The notes: a model not told the origin generated them from the letters alone. Shown: positions 35,219-46,559, counted from the first letter of the stretch. The stretch is 64,000 bases of DNA from Davidsoniella eucalypti (GCA_004009845.1 RMBW01000047.1:1-64000); one strand, 5' to 3'. Numbers and translations: made by a program.

Positions 35219-35434
35219 AATGACTGTCCGCCTAGTCAAAATTTGCCTACACAAAAGAAGCCCTCCTCTGATGAGCCAAAAGCGACTACGACAGCAGATA
35301 ATGTAGCTGCTACTAGCACGGGAACCACAATGGTACCTTCCTCGGTGGATTCCAAAGCGCCGATTCCAAAAGGCCGTCGGAAAGCCTCGGAAAAATCCAC
35401 CAGGAAGAAGAAGAAGCCCCAAGCCTCCAAATGA
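35219..35434 (+). other. In-frame coding-like extension after the MED6 stop codon
   Basis: The 71 codons after the MED6 TAG, in the same frame and ending in TGA, translate into a Lys/Pro/Ser/Thr-rich sequence including KGRRKASEKSTRKKKKPQ, much like the MED6 tail. It has no ATG near its start. It may be a former C-terminus cut off by the TAG, a readthrough extension, or chance 3' UTR. No splice pair was found that keeps this frame and removes the TAG. Confidence 0.4.
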
Positions 35435-35972
35435 ACGAGGCTAAAAGTCACAGCAGCTTGGTAACTCTCACCCCTCATTATACACACGTGCAATAAGCAG
35501 GAGCATGTACAGAATATCGCTTAAATACTCTCTACGTTTGATTAAAAGTAATGAGGGGTGCTTATCGTGATGCTTCTGACCTTGACATGGGGACTGATCA
35601 ATTATCGTCTTAGTGTTTCATTGATACTTGTAGTAATCCTCTTCTATACAAGCAAGACTACTATACCAGAACTTCAGATTATATGGCTTATGTCGTAAGC
35701 CTGGGACTATACAGCATGGTTATTGCTACATTGTACCACAAGTGACTGACCGGCTAAGAAGATTGATTGTATTATAGAGTGAAGTTGGAATTATATGAGT
35801 ATCTTCAGTCTTTATATTTAATTCATAATACCTAATGCTATAAAACATGCCGTAAACGCCCCTTGAGATATTGACAGATTGTCTTTTGTATGAAGTACTG
35901 CAAGCCACAGTGCCATGGCTTCATGAACGAGATGAGACAGACGAATAACGACGTCCAATATATAACACAAGT
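35435..35972. other. Intergenic between convergent MED6 and ECM16
   Basis: AT-rich 3' flanks of both genes, with no supported coding region. Confidence 0.55.
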
Positions 35973-38900
35973 TTAGATAACAACCCAGCCCTTGCCAGCC
36001 TCCTTCTTTTGCTTCACTTTGCGAATTGGTAAAGGCCAACCCTGACCACCTGTGCCTTCAGCACGCAGATATGGCACGATCCAGACCTCCCGCTCTGTTG
36101 CAGTCGGCGTGCCAACCTCCTTGACGGGCTTACCCCAGCTCAATAACGGCGTTCCTTTGGCGATTGTTACCAACTGTGCGCCCGTGATGTCTGTCAGAGA
36201 ATGCATGCGCGTCTTGGGAGTCTTGCTACCCCCGACAGTGGCAGCAGTAGCTCTCTGAAGGTGTCCATAGATGACGTATTCCGGACACTCTGCCACAGCA
36301 AGATGGGCCATGGGTGACGACGGGTGTAGATACACCAGACCTCCATCATCGGCAGCTTCGTCTTGCAGAGGAATCAGCGGTACGTAGGGCACATCGATAG
36401 CACGGCGAGGTTTACGGTGCATCTCAGGTGGCGTTGGTGATAGATCGGCGCGCACAGCGACTTGGTCGATGAAGCCGACGGCGATCATCTGCTTCAGCGC
36501 GGCAACTTGCTTCTCGCTAGGCGGTGGTAGACGATCGGGGACACGTATATTAGCGAATGCGGGGATGTATTTAGTCAGAAGAGCAGCAATCTGCTTGCGT
36601 AACTGTCCAGCTTCAGTGAGAGCCTTGTAGCGCACAAAGTGATCGCGGGCCCAGGTTTCGCCGTCGGCACTGTGGTGGGCGAACTCGCCAATGACTTGCA
36701 ACAACTTGATAGCGTCAGCACGCTCGTCGAGGTGGCAGAAACGGTGATGTGTCGAGTTGAATTTCTTGCGCAGCGCGGTTCGCTCGTCATCACGGCCGTC
36801 GGGGAAGACGATACCGTCTGCATTCGGGGCGGGCTCAGGAGGCACCACCTGACTTTCGGGGACGAAGATGTCGCCGACGGACAGAGCGGCTACCATGCTG
36901 ATGGTGTAGGGCATACAGTCGTGGAGGTGTCCGACAAGCAGGATACGTGCGAAACGCGGCGACAGCGGGAACATAGACATGGTGGTTCCCAGGCCGGTGA
37001 TCTTTTTGCCGTCGGATGTCAAGGCACTGAGATACTCTAACAAGCGCTCAGCTGTTGCCAACATAGGGCGACTAGGTGAAGTAGGGAATGGGAAATTGAT
37101 GACATTGTGTAGCTTCATAGCCTTGAGTTGAAGGACAACACCCTCGATTGGCATCCGCAATATCTCGGGTTCTGAGAACTCTTCAAAGTCGCGCTCATAT
37201 ACTGCGGATGAATAGAGGCGATAGCAGTGGCCTGGGCCGGTACGACCAGCACGACCAGCACGCTGAGAAGCACTGGCTTTGCTGACCCAGCCAATATCAA
37301 AGCTCTGGACGCCCGACAGCTTATCGAAACGACGCTCTTTGACACGGCCAGTGTCGAAGACATAGCGGATACCGGGAATAGTGAGCGATGTTTCGGCAAC
37401 ATTGGTGGCTAAGATGACAAGACGAGTGCCTTCGGGGACAGGCTCAAAGACGCGCAGTTGCTCTCGCGTTGGGAGAAGCGAGTACAACGGTAGAACCTTC
37501 ATCTTGAGCGGTGCCTCTTCGTCATCATCTTCAATCTTGAACTCATCTTCATCTTCGTCTTCCTCGTCCTCCTCATCAATCATATCGTCGACAGCATTGA
37601 TCATCTCGGATAGATCAGCATCGCCGAGATCGATATCTTCAGCCTCTAATGGGGCCTCGGATGCCGAGATCTTGACTTTGGGCGCGCTGCCAGATATGGC
37701 ACCACCAAACTGAGTCTTAAGCTTCTTGCTCAGTTGAACAATCTCGTTTTGCCCGGTGAGGAAGACAAGAATACCACCAGGGGGGAGCTTGCGGTGGGCA
37801 CGAGAAACTTTCTTGAAGGCTTCCTCGACATAGTCGGCGTGTGTACGGCGTGAGAAGTGGATGGTCACAGGGTGCTGACGACCCTCGACCTCTAGCACAG
37901 GCGGAGGGACAGGGAACAGGATAGGGTTCTTGGTGAGATCATCGACACGTAGAGTGGCCGACATGATGATCAGCTTCAGCGGCTTAGTAGCACCGGTCTT
38001 GTCCTCATCGGCTAGTTCGCGGCGAAGCTTGACCACACGGCTGAGCATACCAACCAAGATATCAGTGTTGACACTGCGTTCGTGGGCTTCATCGACGATA
38101 ATGGCGGAGTACTTGGTCAAGGTGATGTCCTGCGCTACCTCACGAAGTAACACACCATCAGTCATGAACTTGACGCTAGTTTTGTCGCCAACAGTTCCAT
38201 CGAACCGAATTTGGTAGCCAACACGAGCGCCGTGACCGGCTAATTCTTCACCTACACGCTTCGCCATACTGACGGCGGCGACACGGCGGGGCTGAGTAAT
38301 ACCAATCATGCCGGGCGTTGGTGATTCGGGAGAACCATAGCCAGACTCGAATAGAAATTGGGGGATCTGGGTCGTCTTTCCGGAACCTGTAGCACCGCAC
38401 ACAACCACGATGTCGTTGTTGTGGATGGCTTCCATGATGCGCTGTTCCTCGGCCACCACGGGAAGCTTGAGGCGAGCGTCCTGGATGCTTTCAAGGCGAG
38501 TGACAGGAAAACTGTAAACCTTGCGTTCGAGGTTTGTCGTAGGCTGGAGTTCGCGTGGGAGCGGATCTTGCTCAGGGGCGCGGGGCGTGAAATTGTCGAT
38601 CTTGGGAATTTCGAGATACGCAGCTTCGCTGGTGGGCGTAAAGCCAAGGGCTTCATTTCGTTGTTGGAGAGCCCACGCACGGAAAGATGAAGAGCGCTGT
38701 TTGCTGTTGTTCTCTTCGTCATCTTCTTCGCTAGAGTCTTCGTCTTCATCGTCGTCGTCGTCATCCCCCTCCTCGCTTTCTTCATCCTCGTCATCTTCGG
38801 ATCCTGACTCTTCTTCTTCTTCGTCGTCGTCGTCCTTGTCGCTACTGCTACTGATATCGTCGAAGCCCTCGAAATTGTCTTCCTCGCCAGTCTCTTCCAA

Positions 38901-39635
38901 GACTTGAGGTTTAGCGTAAAGATGGGAATGCTTTGTCGTAATACCTCCACGTTTCTGTTTCTTTTTGAGGATTGGTCTACTATCCTCACTAATCTCTAGC
39001 GGCCTCTTAAGGCCAGAGCCAGCAGTAATCGGTTTAGGGGCCACCTGAATTGGATTTGAGACCGGGTCTGGGATAATCTCAGGCTCTGCCATAGTCTCAT
39101 CTTCGGAGCTTTCAGGGCTATCGGCCTTTTTCTTGCTCTTCTTATTTGACTTTTTCTTGGGCTGTATGTCTGGCTCGGAGATCTTCTTGACCTCGGGCGC
39201 CAAGTTCATGTCGACCTCTTCTCTCTCTTGATATAAGATAGATTTGGCTCCGGGGGTTGCCAAGCCAGCACGCTCCTCCTGGAGGACTCTATGGAGAGTT
39301 TGCTTTTTGGTTTCTTTTGCTTGTCCAATAGAGCTTGTCTTTGAGAATAAGGAAGTGTCGACCTTGGTCTCAGAGAGCTTCTGTATAAGCAGACGGCTCT
39401 CATCTTTGCGAAGCTTCTTCTCGATGTACTTTTCAAGACGCTTGGCCTTTTTACTGCTAACTTTTGTTCCGGAGTCTTTCAAAGCTGCCTTAGCCTCTGC
39501 CAGCTCCTTCTTCTTCGCCGCATCGAGGGGTGTGATTTCATCGGCGTTCGGATCATATCTATGCACTGCATTTTCAGCGGCCCGTTGGCGGGCAAGCGCC
39601 TTGTGCTTACGCTGTCGAGGGACGAATTTAGGCAT
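35973..39635 (-). CDS. ECM16: DEAH-box RNA helicase ECM16/Dhr1 (DHX37 orthologue)
   Basis: Nucleolar ATP-dependent RNA helicase that, in yeast, releases U3 snoRNA from the pre-18S rRNA during small-subunit assembly. One exon of 1220 aa. The N-terminus is basic (MPKFVPRQRKHKALARQR), followed by a strongly acidic Asp/Glu/Ser stretch at about residues 258-311. Helicase motifs are in order: GATGSGKTTQ (motif I, about 413), DEAHERS (motif II, about 514), SAT (motif III, about 558), and QRAGRAGRTGPG (motif VI, about 790). A second acidic insertion (about 685-708) interrupts the RecA2 region, as in DHX37-type proteins. The helicase-associated C-terminal domain ends in the family-like GWVVI. It is divergent from the PAC3 gene, with 370 bases between start codons. 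Confidence 0.97.
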   Translation of the reverse strand: MPKFVPRQRKHKALARQRAAENAVHRYDPNADEITPLDAAKKKELAEAKAALKDSGTKVSSKKAKRLEKYIEKKLRKDESRLLIQKLSETKVDTSLFSKTSSIGQAKETKKQTLHRVLQEERAGLATPGAKSILYQEREEVDMNLAPEVKKISEPDIQPKKKSNKKSKKKADSPESSEDETMAEPEIIPDPVSNPIQVAPKPITAGSGLKRPLEISEDSRPILKKKQKRGGITTKHSHLYAKPQVLEETGEEDNFEGFDDISSSSDKDDDDEEEEESGSEDDEDEESEEGDDDDDDEDEDSSEEDDEENNSKQRSSSFRAWALQQRNEALGFTPTSEAAYLEIPKIDNFTPRAPEQDPLPRELQPTTNLERKVYSFPVTRLESIQDARLKLPVVAEEQRIMEAIHNNDIVVVCGATGSGKTTQIPQFLFESGYGSPESPTPGMIGITQPRRVAAVSMAKRVGEELAGHGARVGYQIRFDGTVGDKTSVKFMTDGVLLREVAQDITLTKYSAIIVDEAHERSVNTDILVGMLSRVVKLRRELADEDKTGATKPLKLIIMSATLRVDDLTKNPILFPVPPPVLEVEGRQHPVTIHFSRRTHADYVEEAFKKVSRAHRKLPPGGILVFLTGQNEIVQLSKKLKTQFGGAISGSAPKVKISASEAPLEAEDIDLGDADLSEMINAVDDMIDEEDEEDEDEDEFKIEDDDEEAPLKMKVLPLYSLLPTREQLRVFEPVPEGTRLVILATNVAETSLTIPGIRYVFDTGRVKERRFDKLSGVQSFDIGWVSKASASQRAGRAGRTGPGHCYRLYSSAVYERDFEEFSEPEILRMPIEGVVLQLKAMKLHNVINFPFPTSPSRPMLATAERLLEYLSALTSDGKKITGLGTTMSMFPLSPRFARILLVGHLHDCMPYTISMVAALSVGDIFVPESQVVPPEPAPNADGIVFPDGRDDERTALRKKFNSTHHRFCHLDERADAIKLLQVIGEFAHHSADGETWARDHFVRYKALTEAGQLRKQIAALLTKYIPAFANIRVPDRLPPPSEKQVAALKQMIAVGFIDQVAVRADLSPTPPEMHRKPRRAIDVPYVPLIPLQDEAADDGGLVYLHPSSPMAHLAVAECPEYVIYGHLQRATAATVGGSKTPKTRMHSLTDITGAQLVTIAKGTPLLSWGKPVKEVGTPTATEREVWIVPYLRAEGTGGQGWPLPIRKVKQKKEAGKGWVVI

Positions 39636-40005
39636 TGTGTGAGATTTTGGAGGGTTTTTTTGCCATTAAAGGAAATCCCAAAGTTCGAGATACCAGGAAA
39701 AGAAGCGATCGGCCGTGATTTGTCGTGATGCCGAGAGAGCGTGATCGAAAGTCGTTACTCGATGCCAAAATCAAGGCCGGCATATTAAAAAAAAGCACAA
39801 CAATATACTACTGTCTAAGCAGTCCCAAAAAATTACCGATAAGAAATTCTGCCAAGCTTACCGCCTTTGCTTATCGACCCGATCGGGAATAGCGCGGGAC
39901 TATTCTTCCTTCAAACTTAAGCAAAAGCACGCTCACTAACTGCTCTCTTCTCCAACATACATTTTTTGTACTGGTTATTGGCCAATTGCTCAGGCACTAA
40001 AAACC
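39636..40005. promoter_or_regulatory. Bidirectional promoter region between ECM16 and PAC3
   Basis: The two start codons face away from each other across 370 bases, so both promoters must lie here or overlap. It is A/T-rich in the centre (runs of A at about 39789 and 39826), with a pyrimidine-rich stretch just before the PAC3 ATG. No specific factor site is claimed. Confidence 0.5.
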
Positions 40006-40543
40006 ATGGATCCTCTCGCTACTAATTCTTCTTCCAAGCCGACAACAGCCACCTTTCCAATGTCGGGTCGCACCGTCGTTGCTAATGTGAATGGCGTGCC
40101 AACAGAAGCTTGCTCTCGTATTTTCAAGGACAAGATTATGATCACTCTGACACAGGAAGGCCGTCTTGCGCAATGGGTATGTCTGATCCTATAGCCAGGC
40201 ACACTCTCTTCTCTTCTCTCCGATCCACTAACACACAAATAATAACCTTAAGATCCATGTGCCAATTCGGGCCATGCCGGCGACACTGGCCGGTCTCCCT
40301 CCAACGCAGCCACGGCGGGATATGCTCCCCGGTGCGAACATTGAGCCGAGCACTTTGATGGGAGCCGGCGGACCGGAGAGAGAGAGCGTAGGCCATCTTC
40401 TTGCTGCCCAGATCGCAAACTATATCGCACTCAAAAACCCGGAAGATGAGCGGACCATGCTTCTTGGCCTGGGTCTTAAAGATTTACAAGCTACGCAAAC
40501 CGGTTTGTTCGATGTTCTTGAATTAGTCCAGCAAGTGATTTAA
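40006..40543 (+). CDS. PAC3: Proteasome assembly chaperone 3 (PSMG3/Pac3-like)
   Basis: Small chaperone that, with Pac4, helps assemble the alpha ring of the 20S proteasome. Exons 40006-40176 and 40253-40543 give 153 aa; the 76-nt intron joins GRLAQW to IHVPIRAM in phase. Family features are CSRIFKDKIMITLTQEGRLAQWIHVP, the segment HLLAAQIANYIAL, and the C-terminal RTMLLGLGL followed by FDVLELVQQVI. The assignment rests on this whole-length pattern, as the family is poorly conserved in sequence. Confidence 0.8.
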
Positions 40544-40855
40544 TCTCTTTTCAATCATGATGACACCTTATCCCACAACCTGCATATCGATTTACTCTTG
40601 ACATCTGTAGCGCCGAAAGTCTAACTAGGTTACCATGGGCGGGTATTATGTATGACTAATTAACCCTAATGCTATAAGTAACTAACCCTGGCTAGCCTAA
40701 ATCGCTTGTGCTAAATCCGTCGTGCCATTATTTACTAAGATCAAGCCGCAATCATCACATTTAATCCAAATACTATCTATCACTAAATTCAGCATTTTCT
40801 CTTATCGACAAAAAATACACATTCATACTACTCAAATACCATTGCCAATTCTACA
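40544..40855. other. Short intergenic region
   Basis: Combined 3' flank of PAC3 and promoter/leader of the next gene; AT-rich, no gene seen. Confidence 0.55.
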
Positions 40856-41659
40856 ATGGACCTTCTTTCTACCATCCGCAAATCCGGCTCGCGGGGCGGT
40901 GTCAATTTTAGCTGGGACGACGTCGCAAAGTCTTCCCATCGCGAAAACTATCTAGGACACAGTCTCAAAGCGCCCGTTGGTCGCTGGCAAAAAGGCAAAG
41001 ATCTCGACTGGTACTCTAAATCAGGAGATGGTGCTGATGCTGACGCCGAATTCCAGCGCAAGGAAGAGCTTCGCAAGATCAAAGAGGCCGAAGAAGATGC
41101 TATGGCGCAAGCATTGGGACTACCACCACCTGTGCGTGATACCAGTGGCGCAAATGCGATTGAAGTCAAGCCTCGCAATCGCGGAGGCGACGACACAATC
41201 AAGGAGGAGAGGGGAGATGATCGAGCTATCAAAAAGGAAGAAGATGATGGTGCTCCTAGAGGACTCGGTCGGAAGCGCCACGATGAATATCGCGGCAATG
41301 GTCGCGATGGTCGTCGCGACAACCCTTCCAATCGCCATCATAGCCATCGATCTCATCAAAGTCGCGATAATCTCGGCCATAGCAGACATTCTAGAGATAG
41401 AGAGGGCCGTTCTCGCCGACATGAAACTAGGGATCGACATGACCATAGACGGAGTAGAAGCCGTAGCGCAGAACGGGATAGTCGTCACCATCGTGATCGC
41501 GATAGCAATAGAGATCGCGGTGGGAGAAGCCATCGGAGTCGTAGCCGGAGCCCTCATCATCAAAACAAGGATAAAGATTTTCATAAGTCAGATCGCGGCC
41601 AAGGCACGGCAAGCCGACGACAACACCATCGTCCGCGTAGCACTGGCCCACGAGATTAA
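40856..41659 (+). CDS. MMTAG2-type protein with RS/RD-rich tail
   Basis: One exon, 267 aa. The N-terminus carries the conserved MMTAG2 (multiple myeloma tumour-associated protein 2) domain: RGGVNFSWDDVAKSSHRENYL and APVGRWQKGKDLDWYSK at about residues 13-55. It is followed by a Glu/Lys helix (EFQRKEELRKIKEAEEDAMAQALGL). From about residue 135 on it is almost entirely Arg, Ser, His and Asp with RSRSRS repeats, typical of proteins associated with pre-mRNA splicing. Human MMTAG2 is found with spliceosomal material; a similar nuclear RNA role here is inference. It converges on HID1. Confidence 0.88.
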   Translation: MDLLSTIRKSGSRGGVNFSWDDVAKSSHRENYLGHSLKAPVGRWQKGKDLDWYSKSGDGADADAEFQRKEELRKIKEAEEDAMAQALGLPPPVRDTSGANAIEVKPRNRGGDDTIKEERGDDRAIKKEEDDGAPRGLGRKRHDEYRGNGRDGRRDNPSNRHHSHRSHQSRDNLGHSRHSRDREGRSRRHETRDRHDHRRSRSRSAERDSRHHRDRDSNRDRGGRSHRSRSRSPHHQNKDKDFHKSDRGQGTASRRQHHRPRSTGPRD

Positions 41660-41901
41660 ATCACGGTCGTTTTCTATATTTAGTGTGAATACCACAATAG
41701 AGTATGACAATTAATACGAAACAATGAGAGTAGTCTATAGATACGAAGGGTACATAGTTCAATTTTCACAGCCGCACTTTGTCAAAATACAACACCATAG
41801 ACATAAAGATATATATTCTAGCAGAACACTTCGATGGTGGCCACCTAGACACCAAAACTGTCATTAGGTTTGTGCTTGATTATGATATGATAATAGATAG
41901 G

Positions 41902-44787
41902 CTACCGTTGCGGAGCCGAAGCATTCGATGAAGAGCCCCCAATACCACCATTTACACCTCCGCTAACGCTACCAGCACTTATACTTCCACTCGCACCTCG
42001 CAGATTCATTGCCCCAATGCGAGAAACGATGTTACTTCCTACAGCATCCACAGCTCCGCGCGGACTCGTCAAAGTCGGCCCTGCCGGTGCCGTTTCCTGT
42101 ACACGGAACAGTCGTACCATAGTACCATTCCATAATCCCACCGCACCGCCGCTGCTCACGCGCATATCACTAATGAAAATAAGGCCCCAGAGTAGCGTTT
42201 CGTACCAGCCGAGGGCCATTGGGCCCCATTCAAATGAATGTACGCGGATGAGTGAGGGTTCTAGACCGATCACAGCAATGCTTTGGATCTGCTTACGCAC
42301 TTGCGTCGTCGCAACGTCGGGAGTCAGGCTTTCGCGGGGAATCAATGCTCCAAGTTGTTGCATAAGAATGAGTAGAGTGTGTAGCGGAAGTTCTGGTAGC
42401 CAACTGTCGATCCAGGCTGCGGTGGGCTCGAAGGCACCACCGATAGTCCGTGGTAGCGCTGGGAAACTGAAGTTTGTCAGGCTGTTCTGCCGTGAGAATG
42501 TCGGAGCGCCGGCTGGTAGTTTACCACGGGCTTTCTCTGACATTCCACGGAGCTGAGCTGGTAGAGATTCGTCTTGGTTGGCTACTGATCCAGCATATGA
42601 TGGGCTTTCACTGGTGGGTGTTGGACGATATTCATCGTCTCTGTCGCTGTTGCCAGCATCACTATCATCGTCGCCTATTTCAAAGGTTGAGTCCTCCGGC
42701 ACATTACTCAGGCCCGGTGATTGAATGCTCTGAGAAGATTGGTGTAGGAACCCACGGGTACTATCAACCGAGCTACGGGTGGAATTTGCGTCGTAAGGCT
42801 CGTTACTAGCGTTAGATTCCTTGCGAGTACGTTGACGACGCTCAATTTCTTCTTGGCCACTCTCAAGCGTGAAACTACGTAGGGCTTCGATACGCTTGCG
42901 GTGCCGCAAGACAGCATAGACGAAGTCGGGGTTTTCTATGTATTGTTAGTACTACAACATGATTTGTGCGTGATACTAGTTGACAACTTACTATCGTACT
43001 CGTGCTCAATGATGCCATTCATCATCTCAAGTAGAGCACGGAGAAGATCGTGATTGGTGTCGTTGGCCAGCAGGAATGATGGCGATGACATAGATGTGAA
43101 CAACTGCATGATCTTGTTACAGGTTTTGGGTGTAAGGTTTTGTAGATAAGGCGCCACGTTATTAAGCACAGCAAGTAGTGCGGGGTATATCGCCGTGAGG
43201 TTTTGATGGCCATGTGTGATTAGTGTGTAGATAGAATGTACCAAGAAATCTGCATATGATCCACGGAACCCTGGGACTCTCATAACTACCGGCAGGCTAT
43301 TATGGCCTTCAAAGATTCCATTGAGGTTGATGCCAAAGTTCTTCTCGACGCTTAATGTTTGTAATAGGAATGCACACATGCGTACAAGCCCCTGCTTTGA
43401 TACATCATTCTTGTATTCTAGAGCGTAGAACAACGCCAATATGACAAATTTTCGAGCCTTTTCAGTGTCAACGATATAGGCCCGGAAACGCTTGTTACTT
43501 TGCGTGATTTCCCAGAACAGCATGAGAATTTCAGAAGCAAATCCAATCTGCCCTTGAGCGCCGGGAAGCAAAGAGGACTTGTCTTGTAGTGGTTGGTTCA
43601 GGATTCTTGAAATGCCATCTACCATGAACTCAAAGTCTTGTGTGCGATGAAGCCGGCCAAGAAAGTGGCGGTACACATTCTTAGATCTAGGGCATGTTTC
43701 TGGTATGGGGTATAAGAGAACAATTAGCAGAAATTGTAGTGAGCATGTGGCTAGAGCCTGTTTCGAGTCTTTGGGCAACAAGTTATTATATGGCACCCTC
43801 CAGCTAGTTGGGTTATGTTTGAGACTCTTCGAGTAAGTTAGAAAAACAATTGCTACAAGATAGAGGATTTCTCTTCACTTACAGTATTAAGTGCCGAACA
43901 TAGCAGTGACAGGACTGCTTGCTTGTCTTGAGATGTGCAAAGGTAAGACAAAGCTTTGACACCTTGCTGAGTGAGTACTGGCGGGGTCAGATAAAGACTC
44001 TGGCCACATAGTGCAATGATTAGTTGGAGAATTTCGCATCTATTGCTCTCGAACTCCTTCGTTGTGTGGTAAGTTGAGTTACAACCAACGCCTGGCTGCC
44101 ATATAGAAAACGAGACTCGGTCTTTATCTGGTGGCTGCTTTTGTACGGTGAAACCAGAGAAGAAGAGCAGCTCAATGAGGGTATCAATGAGCTCTTCGGC
44201 CAATGGCTTCATTTCCTCGTATTCGTCGACTGTGGGCGACGGGCTTTGAACGGATTCGTCAAAGAGAATTTCAGAGGCAAGCGAGGCTTTGCGTGTCTTC
44301 TTGCGCCGGATTCCCCAAAAGAACTTCTCCTGCCATTCGTGCAAGCTATCAGACTCGAATATGAAGGGCAGCAGGCGGATGAGGATCCGAACGCAGTTCA
44401 GGACTTCGCGATCGGGCGCATACTCAGGGTCGGGGAACGAAGGGTGATGGCGTAGCATAAACAAACGAGATGTCGTCGCAAGAAGCAGAGTCTCTAGGTT
44501 TTCGAGGGCATGGTCGCGGGTACGGCGGATATCGGAAGGCGCAAAGAGACTGAAGATATCATCGGGGGTTTGGGGCAGCTCCCAGAACTACAAATAGCCG
44601 AAAGACGGCGTCTGCGGTTAGTTTCAGAGACTACATGGCGTGCTCGAAGCGTATACGAAGCGAAGCAGGAAGATAAATGGCCATGGCTTACGGAAACCCA
44701 GTACGGATCGTCGGGTAAGATGCTGCGCTCCTCGGAAAGGCGCAGAATGCCCTTCTTGAAGACAAGCTTCGAATCGCTGGCGCCCAT
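41902..44787 (-). CDS. HID1: HID1 (high-temperature-induced dauer-forming protein 1) homologue
   Basis: Peripheral Golgi protein of the HID1/dymeclin group, needed in animals for dense-core vesicle trafficking; its exact fungal role is less clear. Exons in coding order: 44787-44692, 44587-43883, 43826-42992 and 42935-41902, giving 889 aa. It starts MGASDSK, with Gly2 in a myristoylation context as in other HID1 proteins. Conserved blocks include DDPYW joined to FWELPQTPDDIFSLF, RHHPSFPDPEYAP, KHNPTSWRVPYNN after the second intron, and KNPDFVYAVLRHRKR after the third. Introns are 104, 56 and 56 nt. The acceptor of the second intron was chosen at 43827 because the downstream alternative breaks the frame. 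The C-terminal half has a Ser/Asp-rich insertion and a Gly/Ser-rich end. Confidence 0.95.
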
Positions 44788-45530
44788 TTTCAGCAGTTTA
44801 GCATAATGCGCCGGCCAGATACGGTGGGCTTCTTCTCTTGTTATAGTAGCGGAGGCTGGCTGGTCTCTCTACAGGTGATATTGGGCGGTGGAATCAGGTG
44901 TATCTTCGGCAAAAAGTCGTGCCACAAGCAGAGATGAATGATGATGCCAATGACTCGACTTGTCAGCAAGCCTGTTAGTTTCCGTATGTTTTCGATTTTG
45001 GCCTCTGTACACGACGCAAGTCCTTGGAATTGATTTTATTTTACCCCCGTCCCTGGATTGACAAGCATCAGCGCCGCCTTAGCCTGCCCACTTGTTCGCT
45101 TAGTCAGCCACGACATTGTTCCATAACAACTATATAGCGATAGCATAACAACGACAATCTTGGCAGATGCTCAGACCGAGGAATTGTAAAACATCAAACA
45201 TTGTTTATATATGCACGATCGGGTCACTGGAAGCAATTCAATATATTTGTTCTTCAGTTGATCTCCTCGACTTGCAGCAGATATCCTCGCTTCGAACTTC
45301 ACTATGCAATGGATGGCATGATAAAAATTGTGGTAGATCTTCTCTTCCAGGGTGCCAACATGAGGCAGGTGCAAGATTGCCAAAAGAAATTCGCTTCATT
45401 AGTCGTGCTGTGTACATGCAGGATCAAAGGAAATAAGAAAGAAAAAAAAGCATACAGAAATCCATCCTCCGTTTGCTGCTTTCGGTACTGGTGTACCCTG
45501 ATAAAAACCAACATATCTCTATAAAAAAAA
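44788..45530. other. Intergenic, 5' of HID1 and 3' of POM34
   Basis: No gene is supported. Overlapping open frames of 70-107 codons at 45167-45524 occur on both strands without domain features. Confidence 0.55.
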
Positions 45531-46494
45531 TCACTGGCCCCAGCTACCGCTTTGTCGTAGACTCTTCTCGTACAGCCACTTGCTGTTCAGACCAACGTTC
45601 GTTCTCTTGCTAGCGGGGCTAGGTGTGCTTAGATCGGCAAACATGCTGCTTGATGGGCTGGTGCCACCAATGATAGGGCTTCCCGAGCTAAACGATGACC
45701 CAAACGACGACCGACGATTGCTCGATGTGCTAGCATTCAGCAGGCCGGTCTTCATGCTCTTGTGCTGCAGGGAGCTCGATAGAGGCGAGAACTGCGCTGA
45801 CTTGTGCTGAAGAGGGCTGTTCAACGGAGAAAACTGTGATGTCTTGAGCGGCGACACATTCGCTGGGCTTCCGCGACCAGAAAGAGGAGATCCGCTGAAG
45901 CTAGCCCGGCTATTTACAGATCCAGCCAGGGAGGGTGTTCGGGAGTAGCGCGGGGGTGTGTTGAATTTGGTGCGCGTGGAAGCTCCATCAGCTGCCAAAG
46001 GTATGCCAAGTAATTGGCGCTGCTCATTAGATAGAGACATGTCGGAGAAGCTGTCGACTGGGCGGATGATTGGTGACAATGCGAATATTATATTCACAAT
46101 CGGGGCGGCGTGAAGTATGGTGAAAATCCATGACAAATATGAGCGCGTGCTACGGCCGATACTAAATGTAGAGATAGTTAGCAACATGCACTATGGCTAT
46201 TCCAGCTCTCGATAGGCTATGCTCTTGGGCAAGTTAGGCTTACAAGTCGAAGCTTAGGTAGGTCGCGGAAAGGTACTGAATAGACCAGAGGAGCACTAGA
46301 GCAACGATGCTGATCCCGATCTGGCGCACATTCTTTTCGGTGAAAGTCGATGCATTACGTCGCCGCTGGATTTCGTCTAGGCGAGGATGCTTCCAAGTAC
46401 CAGGACTCTCGGCTACTGGAGCTGCAATAGGCGCTTTCTTGACGGGAGTGGTGAAGGCAGTGCCTGTTCTAGCGCGAACAGATGTCGGCGTCAT
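45531..46494 (-). CDS. POM34: Nuclear pore complex membrane nucleoporin POM34
   Basis: Integral pore-membrane nucleoporin; in yeast it partners Pom152 and Ndc1 to anchor the pore. Exons in coding order: 46494-46244 and 46161-45531, giving 293 aa, close to yeast Pom34. The N-terminus carries the family motif ESPGTWKHPRLDEIQRRRNASTFTEKNVR. Two hydrophobic segments follow at about residues 58-80 and 91-113. The C-terminal half is Ser/Pro-rich with repeated SPL/FSPL units, probably facing the nucleus or cytoplasm. The 82-nt intron lies between the two membrane segments. The start is the ATG at 46494; the open frame upstream lacks an ATG and contains a good acceptor, suggesting a 5' UTR intron. 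Confidence 0.9.
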
Positions 46495-46559
46495 GGCCGA
46501 AATGTAAATGCGGTCGGAGAGAGCAAAAGCGAAAAGCGTCAAAGTCGGCGGGCGTCGGG

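Noticed and set aside
35172..35236. An intron removing the MED6 TAG stop
   Set aside because: The candidate donor GTAAGA with the TTAG at the stop gives 35 nt, which is too short and out of phase; the next AG gives a short unrelated frame.
38358..38907. Ser-rich + strand frames opposite the ECM16 acidic region
   Set aside because: Antisense of GAA/GAT/GAC-rich codons; a shadow of the helicase gene.
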